Numbered from the stretch's first letter, positions 17,162 to 25,410 are shown. The stretch: 64,000 nucleotides of DNA from Desulfatibacillum aliphaticivorans DSM 15576 (GCF_000429905.1 NZ_AUCT01000010.1:124001-188000), one strand, 5' to 3'. Made by a program: numbers and translations. Notes: a model not told the origin generated them from the sequence alone.

Positions 17162-18877
17162 ATGCCTTTTAATCTGCGAATAACGCCCAAATTCTGGAGG
17201 CAGTTCGAGATAGACCCGGCGCACGGCAGTTTTATCAACTACCGGCGCATGTGGTGGCAATGCGTCATAGTCATGACCAGCGTCTGCCTGTTTCCCCTGA
17301 TCATCACCACCGTCATAAATGCCTATCAATACCAAGAGGTTCTGAAAAGCGAGAACATTGCGCCCGCCGACCGGCTGGTGTCCAATACCGCCCGCACCAT
17401 TTCTTTTTTTCTGGAGGAGCGGCGGAGCGCCCTGGACTTTGTTGTGCGGGAAAGGACCCTGGAGGAGCTTTCCAACGGCAGGGAGTTGGCACGGCTTTTG
17501 TATCGCTTGAAGCAGGTGTTTGGGGGCTTTATCGACATCGGCCTCATCAACTCGCGGGGCATCCAGGTATCTTACGCCGGCCCTTTGGATTTGCAGGGGA
17601 AGAATTACTCCCGCCAATCGTGGTTTCATGAGGTCATGATTCGCGGCGTGCATATTTCGGACGTCTTTATGGGTTTCCGGGGCTACCCTCATTTCGTCAT
17701 CGCCATCAAGCACGATACGGAGGACGGGGATTATTACATAGTCCGGGCGACCATTGACACCCAGGTGTTTAACGACCTGGCCAGACCATTGAACATCGGT
17801 CCGGCTTCGGACACCTTCATGGTCAATGCGGAAGGCGTGCTGCAAACGCCTTCCCGTTTCTATGGGTCCGTGCTTCAAAAGGCGGAGTGGACGACCAATA
17901 TGGAGTCGTTCCACACCACGGTGAGGGAGTTGGAAGATCCCCAGAGCCGGGCCATCATCATGGGCAGCCGCCAGATAGACAATTCGCCGTTCATGTTCGT
18001 TTATGTGCACCAGACCCAGGGGCTTTTGACCGGGTGGCTGGCCTTGCGGGGCAAGTTGATCGGTTTTTTCGTCATCAGCACTCTGGTGGTGATTGTAGTG
18101 ATTTTAGGGGTTTGCACCTATCTGGTCTCCGCGGTGTATGAGGCGGACAGGCGGCGCGAGGCCGTCCTGCACAAGGTGGAGTACACCAACAAACTGGCTT
18201 CTTTGGGACGGCTGGCCGCGGGGGTGGCCCATGAAATCAACAATCCCCTGGCCATCATCAACGAAAAAGCCGGGCTTTTGGAGGATTTAATCCACCTGAC
18301 GCCGGATTTTCCCCAAAAGGAAAAGGCTCACGAAATCGTGCAATCCATCCTGGGATCCGTGGACCGATGCAGCACCATCACCCACCGGCTTTTGGGCTTT
18401 GCAAGGCATATAGACGTCAATTTTGAAACCATTTACCTGGACAACCTGGTCAAGAACGTCTTGGGCTTTTTGGAAAAAGAGTCCCACTATCGGGAGATAG
18501 AGGTCAAGCTGGAGGTGGAGGAGAACCTGCCAGCCATCGAAAGCGACCGCGGCCAGCTTCAACAGGTCTTTTTGAATATTTTGAACAATGCCTTTGCAGC
18601 CGTAGAGGATGGAGGGAAAATTGAAATCCATATCAACTCCGTCAGGGACGACCAAGTGGCGGTTCGGATTGAAGACAATGGTTGCGGCATGCCTCCAGAG
18701 CACATGAAATTAATTTTCGAGCCTTTTTTTTCCACCAAAGGAAGAAAGGGAACCGGACTGGGTTTGTCCATAACCTATGGCATCATCAAAAAACTGAAAG
18801 GTTCCATAGAGGTAGACAGTCAGGAAGGAATAGGAACCACCTTTGTTGTAACCCTGCCTGTGAAAAGGCCTGCCTGA
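17162..18877 (+). CDS. Membrane sensor histidine kinase with periplasmic Cache-type domain
   Basis: The 571-residue kinase has TM1 at about 32-54, a periplasmic region of about 245 residues that looks like a double-Cache sensor (GGFIDIGLINSRGIQVSYAG, WFHEVMIRGVHISDVFMG), and TM2 at about 298-326. The HisKA helix follows with the phosphorylated His357 (AAGVAHEINNPLAII). The ATPase domain has an N box (FLNILNNAFAAVED), G1 (EDNGCGMP), F box (FEPFFSTK) and G2 (GTGLGLSITYGI), so it should be active. Cache domains usually bind small organic acids or amino acids outside the cell. It lies in the middle of the SulP cassette and is the only complete kinase there, hence the probable phosphate source for the four receivers. 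Confidence 0.92.
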   Translation: MPFNLRITPKFWRQFEIDPAHGSFINYRRMWWQCVIVMTSVCLFPLIITTVINAYQYQEVLKSENIAPADRLVSNTARTISFFLEERRSALDFVVRERTLEELSNGRELARLLYRLKQVFGGFIDIGLINSRGIQVSYAGPLDLQGKNYSRQSWFHEVMIRGVHISDVFMGFRGYPHFVIAIKHDTEDGDYYIVRATIDTQVFNDLARPLNIGPASDTFMVNAEGVLQTPSRFYGSVLQKAEWTTNMESFHTTVRELEDPQSRAIIMGSRQIDNSPFMFVYVHQTQGLLTGWLALRGKLIGFFVISTLVVIVVILGVCTYLVSAVYEADRRREAVLHKVEYTNKLASLGRLAAGVAHEINNPLAIINEKAGLLEDLIHLTPDFPQKEKAHEIVQSILGSVDRCSTITHRLLGFARHIDVNFETIYLDNLVKNVLGFLEKESHYREIEVKLEVEENLPAIESDRGQLQQVFLNILNNAFAAVEDGGKIEIHINSVRDDQVAVRIEDNGCGMPPEHMKLIFEPFFSTKGRKGTGLGLSITYGIIKKLKGSIEVDSQEGIGTTFVVTLPVKRPA

Positions 18878-18920
18878 TTGTCGGGAGACAAAGGATTCAC
18901 CTGTCTGACAGGAGAAAATC

Positions 18921-19295
18921 ATGCGTATATTACTGGTGGATGACGAAGTGGAACTGGTTTCAGCCATGGCTGAACGTCTGAACATGCGCGGGGTCAATGC
19001 AGATTATGTCACCTGCGGCAAATCCGCCGTTGAAAAGGCCCGGGAATGTCATTACGACGTGATGGTCGTCGACCTGAGAATGCCCGGCATGGACGGCATA
19101 GAAGTCATGAAGCTCGTCAAGGAAATTAGCCCGGACACGGGTTTCGTCTTCCTGACCGGCTACGGCTCCGAGGAGCAAAAGTCAGCCAGCGAAGCGGCCG
19201 GCGCCAATTGTTACCTGATGAAGCCGGTCAAAATCAGTTTGTTAATGGAAAAAATCGATGCGGCGGCTCAAGCCGCATGTACATTGTCTGAATAA
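18921..19295 (+). CDS. Single-domain response regulator (receiver only)
   Basis: This 124-residue protein is a bare receiver: LLVDDEVE with the acidic pair, phospho-acceptor Asp51 in VVDLRMPGMDG, a TGYGSEEQ switch Thr, and Lys in LMKPVKIS. It has no output domain, as in CheY or Spo0F. It sits between the Cache kinase and the ATPase-less kinase-like gene, the usual place of a phosphorelay intermediate. In the 43 bases upstream there are two palindromes, TTGTC/GACAA at 18878-18891 and CCTGTCTGACAGG at 18900-18912; the second overlaps the AGGAG ribosome-binding site. The next gene starts 2-11 bases after its stop. Confidence 0.88.
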   Translation: MRILLVDDEVELVSAMAERLNMRGVNADYVTCGKSAVEKARECHYDVMVVDLRMPGMDGIEVMKLVKEISPDTGFVFLTGYGSEEQKSASEAAGANCYLMKPVKISLLMEKIDAAAQAACTLSE

Positions 19296-19306
19296 GGATG
19301 GTTAGG

Positions 19307-19957
19307 ATGCCTGATAACTCGGATAGGGAGAGCGCAGTCCTGTTCGGCAAAGTAACAGCCAACATCTCCCATGAAATCAAGAATTCCCTGGCGATTATAA
19401 AAGAAATCGCCGGCCTGCAAGGCGACCTCCTGTTGGCTGCAGAGCAAGGCCGCACCCTGGATCCGGCCCGCATGAAAAGCCTGGCGGACCGAATTGTAAA
19501 ACAGGTTGAAAAGGCCGACCTCGTTGTCAAACGCATGAACCGGTTCGCCCATACAGTGGATCTGTGCAAAAAAACAGTGGACATCGGAGAAGAGATCCGT
19601 TTTATAATCGTATTGATAGACAGGTTGTTTCAGATGCGGGGGGTCCTTCTTCACGCCCATGTTCCGTCTGATCCCGTTCAAGTGGAAACCGACCCTTTCA
19701 GGCTGGTCTCTGCGGTGATCACCTGCATGCAAATTTTTTTGGACTGCTTGGGCAAGGGAAGAGAGTTGAACATCCATGTCCAACCTCATGAAGGAGGCGC
19801 CATGTTGGGATTTGATGCTGGCGAGGATGATCCGGAACTTCCTCCCACTTGCCAGGCGACTATTCAATGCGCCCTGCAAGGCATGGGAGCGGAAGTCCTC
19901 GTCCCCGGGAATACCTACTCCATGGAGTTGATTATTCCCGCCCTGATGGCGGCATAG
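19307..19957 (+). CDS. Histidine phosphotransfer-like protein: HisKA-type dimerisation helix without recognisable ATPase boxes
   Basis: The protein (216-219 residues) begins with a HisKA-like motif, TANISHEIKNSLAII, that keeps the phosphorylatable His and following Glu. The remaining 150 residues have the size of an ATPase domain, but I find no N, G1, F or G2 box; the end reads TYSMELIIPALMAA. Such a domain plan (active His helix, dead ATPase fold) is known from Spo0B and ChpT, which pass phosphate between receivers. Here it lies between two free receivers. The frame opens at 19298, but ATG 19307 has a better-spaced AAGGA and is preferred. It could instead be an inactive kinase that only binds receivers. 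Function is inference. Confidence 0.7.
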   Translation: MPDNSDRESAVLFGKVTANISHEIKNSLAIIKEIAGLQGDLLLAAEQGRTLDPARMKSLADRIVKQVEKADLVVKRMNRFAHTVDLCKKTVDIGEEIRFIIVLIDRLFQMRGVLLHAHVPSDPVQVETDPFRLVSAVITCMQIFLDCLGKGRELNIHVQPHEGGAMLGFDAGEDDPELPPTCQATIQCALQGMGAEVLVPGNTYSMELIIPALMAA

Positions 19958-19987
19958 ATACAGATTTCATAATAAGGAGCAAATTCA

Positions 19988-20419
19988 ATGAGCCAAGGTA
20001 AAGTGCTGTTAGTGGATGATAACGAGGATTTTTTGGACATCCTCTCCGAGAGAATCACTTCCAAAGGGCTTGAAGTGGAAACCGCGGAAAGCGGGACCGC
20101 AGCCCTTGCCAACCCCAGCCTGGGATCCTACGACGCCGTTATCCTGGACTTGGTCATGCCCGGAATGGACGGAATTGAAACCCTGAAAAAAATGCTGGCC
20201 GCCAATCCCGAGCTTCAGGTCATCCTGATGACCGGCCACGCCTCCCTGGAAAAGGGCATTGAAGCGGTAAAGCTGGGCGCCATGGATTTTTTGGAAAAGC
20301 CCGCCGAAATCCAATCCCTTATGGAAAAAATCAAGGAAGCCCAGGCAAAAAAAATGCTTTTGGTGGAAAAAAAGAACGAAGACAAAATCCGCGAAATCGT
20401 TTTCACCAAAGGCTGGTAA
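19988..20419 (+). CDS. Single-domain response regulator (receiver only)
   Basis: The 143-residue protein is a receiver with LLVDDNED, phospho-acceptor Asp54 in VILDLVMPGMDG, MTGHAS, and Lys in FLEKPAEI, followed by a charged C-terminal helix of about 20 residues. It has no DNA-binding output. It is the last gene of the cassette, 30 bases after the phosphotransfer-like gene, with an AAGGAG site, and ends before a strong terminator. It is a possible phosphate acceptor or sink for the relay. Confidence 0.88.
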   Translation: MSQGKVLLVDDNEDFLDILSERITSKGLEVETAESGTAALANPSLGSYDAVILDLVMPGMDGIETLKKMLAANPELQVILMTGHASLEKGIEAVKLGAMDFLEKPAEIQSLMEKIKEAQAKKMLLVEKKNEDKIREIVFTKGW

Positions 20420-20431
20420 ACAGGTTTATAG

Positions 20432-20471
20432 AAACGCCCCGCCTATTGCCATGCAACGCGGGGCGTTTTTA
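20432..20471 (+). terminator. Rho-independent terminator of the SulP/phosphorelay cassette
   Basis: AAACGCCCCGC at 20432-20442 pairs with GCGGGGCGTTT ending at 20468 around a 13-15 base loop, followed by a T run. It closes the operon that ends at 20419. Confidence 0.8.
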
Positions 20472-20597
20472 GTCCCCTCCTTTAAACCGCGCTGTTGACA
20501 GCGGCTTTTCGCCTTTTATCCGCCGCACCCTTTGTTCAAATCCTGTCCTGGATATTATGCTGTTTTTCAGCTCCATGCTGACTTAAGCCGAATCTGC

Positions 20598-20627
20598 TTG
20601 ACACCCCTTTAGGCGGTATTTTATAGG
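20598..20627 (+). promoter_or_regulatory. Sigma-70 type promoter of the riboswitch/BtuB operon
   Basis: TTGACA at 20598-20603 and TATAGG at 20622-20627 are 18 bases apart. Predicted initiation near 20634 is just before the first pairing strand of the cobalamin aptamer, so the aptamer forms the very 5' end of the transcript. Confidence 0.6.
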
Positions 20628-20637
20628 ATTCAAATAG

Positions 20638-20800
20638 GGCGTTAGGCGCCTTCAAGGCTCCAAATGGGAAGCCGGTGTAAATCCGGCGCGGTCCCGCCGC
20701 TGTAATCGGGGACGAACGCCGCATCAGCCACTGTTTCCAACGAAATGGGAAGGCGCGGCCATTAGAAAGATCCGAAAGTCAGAAAACCTGCCTAACGCCG
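20638..20800 (+). promoter_or_regulatory. Cobalamin riboswitch (aptamer)
   Basis: GCGTTAGGC at 20639-20647 pairs with GCCTAACGC at 20790-20798 to form the closing stem P1. Inside are the family hallmarks: GGGAAGCCGGTGTAAATCCG, the GCGGTCCCGCCGCTGT segment, the GCCACTG box near 20728 and the AGTCAGAAAACCTGCC end. The aptamer binds adenosyl- or other cobalamins. It lies upstream of a TonB receptor gene and is followed by an intrinsic terminator at 20886-20922, so regulation is probably by premature termination when B12 is plentiful. Confidence 0.93.
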
Positions 20801-20885
20801 GGAAGTGCATTGTTCGACGAGAGATCGACGGCGGCTTGACAGCCTCATGGCTTCCCCACGGGTGATGAAGAAGACGGGTGCAGTC

Positions 20886-20922
20886 CCCCAACCATGTTTT
20901 AGTGGTTGGGGTTTTTTATTTT
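20886..20922 (+). terminator. Intrinsic terminator forming the riboswitch expression platform
   Basis: CCCCAACCA and TGGTTGGGG form a 9-bp stem with a short loop, followed by TTTTTTATTTT. It ends just before the AGGAG ribosome-binding site (20924-20928) of the TonB receptor. Its place between aptamer and gene argues that it is the OFF state of the switch. The GGGTGCAG tract just upstream may belong to the alternative antiterminator, which I could not fold. Confidence 0.8.
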
Positions 20923-20936
20923 CAGGAGATTAAACT

Positions 20937-23045
20937 ATGAAGTTATTTGGAAATATCACCATTCAAAGAAGAACCGGAAGGTTTTTTGACCTCACTTTTT
21001 TCATAGTTTTCACTATGTTCATGAGCATTTCCCCTTTGGTTTGGGCCCAGAACGAAGAGGCGCCGGGAGAGGAAGAGACCGCGCAAAAACAGGCAATGGA
21101 AGCCGACTACGTGCTGAACGACATGGTGGTTACCGCGCAAAGGCTGCCGGATGACTTCCGGACCGGAGACGTTGACCAGGAGAACGCCCCGTCTTTTTTC
21201 ACCGTGATCCCCAGGGAACAGTTTATAGGGAAGATGGAAAACCTGGCTCAGGTCCTGAAAAAGGAGGCCGGAATCCAGGTCAAGCAGTCGGGCGGGCTAG
21301 GCAGTTTTTCCACGGTGTCTCTCAGGGGGTCTTCCAGCGACCAGGTGATGATCTACCTGGACGGCATTCTGCTGAACGACGCCTCGGGCGGAGGCGTGGA
21401 CCTTTCCAATATCAGCCTTGCCGACGTTTCCTCCATCAATGTGTATCGGGGGGTGAGCCCCGCCAGCTTCGGCAAGGCCGGGATCGGCGGCGTAATCAAC
21501 ATCAAGACGCTCCGCGCCCAAAAAGGGACCAAATACAACGTAGGGCTGGGCTACGGCTCCTTTGACACCAAAAAGGCCTTTGGATTCATCAATCACAAGC
21601 CGGGAAAAGCCGACTTTTTGCTCTCCGCCGATTATCTGGGCAGCGCCAACGATTTTGAGTTCAAAAATGACATGGGAACAAGCTGGAACAAAGTGGATGA
21701 CCAGATTCAAAAACGGAACAACGCCGAGTTCTACCAATACAACGTTCTGGCCAAGGCCGGCTGGGACGCCAATCGCAACCTCCGGTTCGACCTGGTGAAC
21801 CAGTACTTCTTCAAGGACCAGAACCTGCCTAACTGGATTAACATGGAGACGGCGTCCACCAATCTCACCACCTCCCGGAACATCACCACCATGCGATTGG
21901 GGCTGAATAACGTCACGCCTCTGGCGCTCAATACGGCCGCCAGCATCAGTTACAGCGACAAGGAGGAAAAATACGACGACCAGGAAGGCTCCGTGGGGCT
22001 CGGCAAGCAGTTGAACAAATACAACACCCAGCGATGGACCGGCGATCTGTATACGGAATGGATCTCCGACTACAACATTCTGGCCGCCAAAATGGAATAT
22101 CAGCACGAAGACTACAGCCCCGAGGATTTGTTGCAGGAGGATGACCCTCGTGACAGCAACCGGGACTATATAGTGGCCACCCTCCAGGACACCCTGATGC
22201 TGCTCTCGCAACGGGTTATTCTCACCCCGGCCGTGCGCTACGCCTGGTTGGATGACGAACTGGAATCGGGAACGACCGTGTGGGGCTCCCAGTTGGAAAA
22301 AAGCGAACGCAAGGACGAATACTGGATGCCCCAATGCGGCCTTAAGGTCAAACCCTGGGAATGGATCAGCCTGAAAGCCAACGCGGCCCAATATGTTCGC
22401 GAGCCTTCGTTTTTCGAATTGTTCGGCGACAGGGGCTTTTTCATCGGAAACGAGGAGTTGGAGGCGGAAAAGGGAACCAATTTTGATGTGGGATTTGAAG
22501 TGAATTACCTGACGGGCTGGACGCTCATCAATCGGGTGTATATTTCCAGCGCCTACTTCAAAAACGACGTGGATGACCTCATCACCCGCATATACGACTC
22601 CCGGGGAGTAGGCAAATCCGTCAACATTTCCGAATCCGAAATCACTGGAGTGGAAAGCCAGGCCGCCGCCGATTTCCTGAACCTGTTCACGGTTTCAGGA
22701 AACGCCACGTGGCAGGACGCGGTCAACGCCAGCGAGATTTCCACCTTCAACAACAAAAAGCTGCCCGGGCGTTACGAATGGGCGACTTCGGGCAAAGTGG
22801 AATTCCATTACAAGGGTTTTAAAATCTACAGCGAATACTTTTACGAGGCGGGTAATTTTTACGACGCCGCCAACTTATTGGAAGCGCCGGAAAAAAAGGA
22901 ACTGAATGCTGGCGCGGCATACCTGTTCAAGGGATTTTCCATTGAACTGCAAGGTAAAAACCTCAGGGACAAGCGTTACGAGGATTATAACGGCTATCCC
23001 CTGCCCGGCAGGGCCTACTACCTGACCATAAAGTTTGAGGGATAA
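20937..23045 (+). CDS. TonB-dependent outer-membrane receptor, probable cobalamin/corrinoid receptor (BtuB-like)
   Basis: The 702-residue protein has a signal peptide (cleavage likely after Ala37, LVWA) and a TonB-box-like DMVVTAQR near residue 62. The plug domain is typical: LKKEAGIQVKQSG, VSLRGSSSDQVMIYLDG, INVYRGVSPASFGKAGIGG. A long beta-barrel follows, ending in YYLTIKFEG. TonB receptors import scarce large ligands across the outer membrane. The cobalamin riboswitch directly upstream points to B12 or a corrinoid, which fits an organism with a corrinoid methyltransferase at the other end of the window. No BtuCDF transporter is adjacent. A secreted propeller-like protein follows 71 bases downstream without a terminator. 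Confidence 0.9.
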   Translation: MKLFGNITIQRRTGRFFDLTFFIVFTMFMSISPLVWAQNEEAPGEEETAQKQAMEADYVLNDMVVTAQRLPDDFRTGDVDQENAPSFFTVIPREQFIGKMENLAQVLKKEAGIQVKQSGGLGSFSTVSLRGSSSDQVMIYLDGILLNDASGGGVDLSNISLADVSSINVYRGVSPASFGKAGIGGVINIKTLRAQKGTKYNVGLGYGSFDTKKAFGFINHKPGKADFLLSADYLGSANDFEFKNDMGTSWNKVDDQIQKRNNAEFYQYNVLAKAGWDANRNLRFDLVNQYFFKDQNLPNWINMETASTNLTTSRNITTMRLGLNNVTPLALNTAASISYSDKEEKYDDQEGSVGLGKQLNKYNTQRWTGDLYTEWISDYNILAAKMEYQHEDYSPEDLLQEDDPRDSNRDYIVATLQDTLMLLSQRVILTPAVRYAWLDDELESGTTVWGSQLEKSERKDEYWMPQCGLKVKPWEWISLKANAAQYVREPSFFELFGDRGFFIGNEELEAEKGTNFDVGFEVNYLTGWTLINRVYISSAYFKNDVDDLITRIYDSRGVGKSVNISESEITGVESQAAADFLNLFTVSGNATWQDAVNASEISTFNNKKLPGRYEWATSGKVEFHYKGFKIYSEYFYEAGNFYDAANLLEAPEKKELNAGAAYLFKGFSIELQGKNLRDKRYEDYNGYPLPGRAYYLTIKFEG

Positions 23046-23116
23046 TTTTGTAAATCGGCATAAGGAGCGGTGACATTAACAGGCCCCATAGGCCTACCAA
23101 ATACGAGGGGAAGGAT

Positions 23117-24784
23117 ATGATGGAAAAATTTTTGTCCCAATTTCATGGTTTGTTCTGCGTTTTAATACTATTAGCCGCTGGACAGGCCTATGCCGCCGGC
23201 CAACAGGCGGTGGTCCAGACCACGGCTTCCACCTGGGACAGCGCAGCCCACGCCGTCATTGACGTCAATCCGACACTGGGCGCCAGAGACGCGAACGTGG
23301 ACTTGTTTCCCACCGACACCAGCGATTGGATCATACGCTCTTACGGACAGTACTTTTATCTTATCGGCAGATACTACACGGACAGCCTGACCAAGTTCGC
23401 TATCGGCGCCCCTGAGGATCCCATTTATCAAGTTTCTGTTCTGCCTGACGGGCTTGCCAGCGGCAACCCCCACGACATGATTTTCCTGAACGCGGGAAAA
23501 GCCTACATGCCCATGTATGAAACGGACAAATGCTGGATCGTCAATCCCCAGGACGGGACAAAAACAGGAGAAATCGACCTGTCCGCCTATGATGACGGCG
23601 ACGGCGTTCCGGAAATGCACACCGGCGTGATTGTGGACGGCAAACTGTTTTTGCTCCTGCAACAATTGGATCGAGACAATAGCTGGGCTCCCTACAGCGC
23701 CTCCTACGTCGCCGTAATCGACACGGCCACGGGCCAGGAAATCGACACCAACGGAGACCCTTTGACGCCCAATGGCATTGTCCTGAACGGCGCCAATCCC
23801 CAGGTCATTCAATACCTGCCTGAAAACAACACCATCTACATCGCCGCTACTGGAAAGTACCCCGGCTCCAGCATCGACAGCCCCATGCTGTATGCAGGGG
23901 GAATTTTCACCCTGGATCCTGACGCCTACACCGTAACCAAGCTCATAGATGACGGCCCCGACGGCCCCGACGGCAGCCATCCTTACGGCGCCTTTTCCGG
24001 CCTGGCTGTTGTGAGCCCGGAAAAAGGCTATTTTGTGGGATACAAAGGCTGGGGGGACAATGTGTTTCAGGCCTTCAACCCCACCACCGGTGCGGTTGGC
24101 GATGTGGTGACGGGCCTGGAAGGGAAGTCCCTGGCCGGAAACGAAACCGGCGCAGCCATGGATGAAAACGGACTGGTTTGGCTCTCCTCGAGCGGAACGG
24201 ACCACACTGTATTCATTATCGACCCCGCCGACGATTCTGTGGAGGACCAGGTGGACACGAACCTGAACCCCGGCAGCATTGCCTTCTGCCCGCCCACCAT
24301 CTGGGAAGGCAGCAACCAAATCAACGCAGCCACCGGAACCGGAAACTTAAGCGCGTCCAGCGACATTGGAACCATTGCGGATATTACAGCGTATAAGACG
24401 ACCGACTTTCCCAACGCAGGCGACGCCCCGTCCCTGCCCTTTGTGGACGGCTTAATCGGCGTGACCGTAGAAGGAGTTGCAGCCGGGTCAGACGTGGATG
24501 TAACCATCACCTTCCCCACGCCCAGGCAGTCCGACGCAGTCTATTACAAACTTGACGCTGCAGGCGACTTTTATGCATTCCCCACGGATAGAATCACCAT
24601 CGTGGACAACAACACCATTATCCTGACTTTGACGGACGGAGGAATTGGAGATACGGACGGGGTCGCCAACGGGACCATTGTGGACCCGGGGGGATACGCC
24701 ATGACCGCTCCGGAAAATCCCAAATCCACCGGAGGCGATGACGACGACGATTCCGGTTGTTTTATCCGGTCTCTCAAGTTCTAA
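23117..24784 (+). CDS. Secreted beta-propeller-like protein downstream of BtuB-like receptor; possible BtuG-like corrinoid-binding protein
   Basis: The 555-residue protein has a clear signal peptide (about 26 residues, ending AYA). Residues 60-400 contain repeated short strands with the look of a YVTN-type propeller: IYQVSVLPDG, MIFLNAGKAYMPMYE, GVIVDGKLFLLLQQ, YVAVIDTATG, NTIYIAATG and GGIFTLDPDAY. The C-terminal part (430-540) is a separate acidic domain. The tail has a run of Asp then SGCFIRSLKF, reminiscent of Cys-containing C-terminal anchoring tails. It shares the riboswitch-controlled operon with a BtuB-like receptor. In Bacteroides the surface propeller BtuG hands B12 to BtuB. Homology to BtuG is not shown; the role is inferred from context and fold-like pattern. 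Confidence 0.6.
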   Translation: MMEKFLSQFHGLFCVLILLAAGQAYAAGQQAVVQTTASTWDSAAHAVIDVNPTLGARDANVDLFPTDTSDWIIRSYGQYFYLIGRYYTDSLTKFAIGAPEDPIYQVSVLPDGLASGNPHDMIFLNAGKAYMPMYETDKCWIVNPQDGTKTGEIDLSAYDDGDGVPEMHTGVIVDGKLFLLLQQLDRDNSWAPYSASYVAVIDTATGQEIDTNGDPLTPNGIVLNGANPQVIQYLPENNTIYIAATGKYPGSSIDSPMLYAGGIFTLDPDAYTVTKLIDDGPDGPDGSHPYGAFSGLAVVSPEKGYFVGYKGWGDNVFQAFNPTTGAVGDVVTGLEGKSLAGNETGAAMDENGLVWLSSSGTDHTVFIIDPADDSVEDQVDTNLNPGSIAFCPPTIWEGSNQINAATGTGNLSASSDIGTIADITAYKTTDFPNAGDAPSLPFVDGLIGVTVEGVAAGSDVDVTITFPTPRQSDAVYYKLDAAGDFYAFPTDRITIVDNNTIILTLTDGGIGDTDGVANGTIVDPGGYAMTAPENPKSTGGDDDDDSGCFIRSLKF

Positions 24785-24803
24785 ACCCAAAGCGCCAATG
24801 CAT

Positions 24804-24838
24804 GAGGCCGGCCTTTTTTCGAGGCCGGCCTCTTTTTT
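24804..24838 (+). terminator. Rho-independent terminator of the BtuB-like/propeller operon
   Basis: GAGGCCGGCC and GGCCGGCCTC form a 10-bp stem around a T-rich loop, followed by TTTTTT. It lies 20 bases after the propeller gene stop and abuts the stop of the convergent gene. Confidence 0.85.
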
Positions 24839-25410
24839 CAGGCAATTCGCGCCAGACGGGCGTTGGCGGCCTCCAGGTCGAAAAAACCGGGGTCAAAGTC
24901 CCTGCCGACCCATTGCGCCATAACATCATGGGCGGGATGCCTTTCGTCCCGAAGCGCTTCCAACAGATCGAAATACCTAAAGATCCCGCCAATGTTTTCG
25001 GGAGGGTTGGCCCGAGCGCCGGCCGTGCACACAGGATAGCGGGTTTCATGCTCCAGGGCGCTGATATCCTCCACCAGCACCTCCAGGCGCCAGTTGTCTC
25101 CCGGGTCGTATTCATAGACAAAACGTTTACCGGGTCTGGCGGCGACGTGAGATAAACGCACGTCCTGCTCTCCGATCATGCCGGCATCATTATCCGGGGC
25201 TGGAATGCCGTAAATTTTGCCTCCAATGGAAAAACGGTGCTGGTGGGTTCCGGACCAGCCCATGATGGACAAAACTATCTGATGCAATTTATTTAAAGTG
25301 GTGTCGCTGGTAACCTGCAAACGCCGCCAAATATGGGGATCCGCCCCCATGAGAGTGATTTTTAAATCATAGACGCGGCGCAGTTCAGTGACTTTATTGG
25401 CAGAAGGCAT
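24838..25410 (-). CDS. pRiA4b ORF-3 family protein (PF07929)
   Basis: The protein matches the plasmid pRiA4b ORF-3 family: VYDLKITLMGADPHIWRRLQV at the start, LHQIVLSIMGWSGTHQHRF, FVYEYDPGDNWRLEVLVE, and YPVCTAGARANPPENIGG with FDPGFFDLEAANARL at the end. The family is found on plasmids, in IS-linked loci and in chromosomes, and its function is unknown. The frame opens at 25488, but ATG 25410 has GGAG nine bases upstream and starts just before the conserved domain, so I prefer it; this gives about 190 residues. It stands alone, convergent with the B12 operon. It could mark past mobile-element activity, although no transposase lies beside it. Confidence 0.82.
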   Translation of the reverse strand: MPSANKVTELRRVYDLKITLMGADPHIWRRLQVTSDTTLNKLHQIVLSIMGWSGTHQHRFSIGGKIYGIPAPDNDAGMIGEQDVRLSHVAARPGKRFVYEYDPGDNWRLEVLVEDISALEHETRYPVCTAGARANPPENIGGIFRYFDLLEALRDERHPAHDVMAQWVGRDFDPGFFDLEAANARLARIA

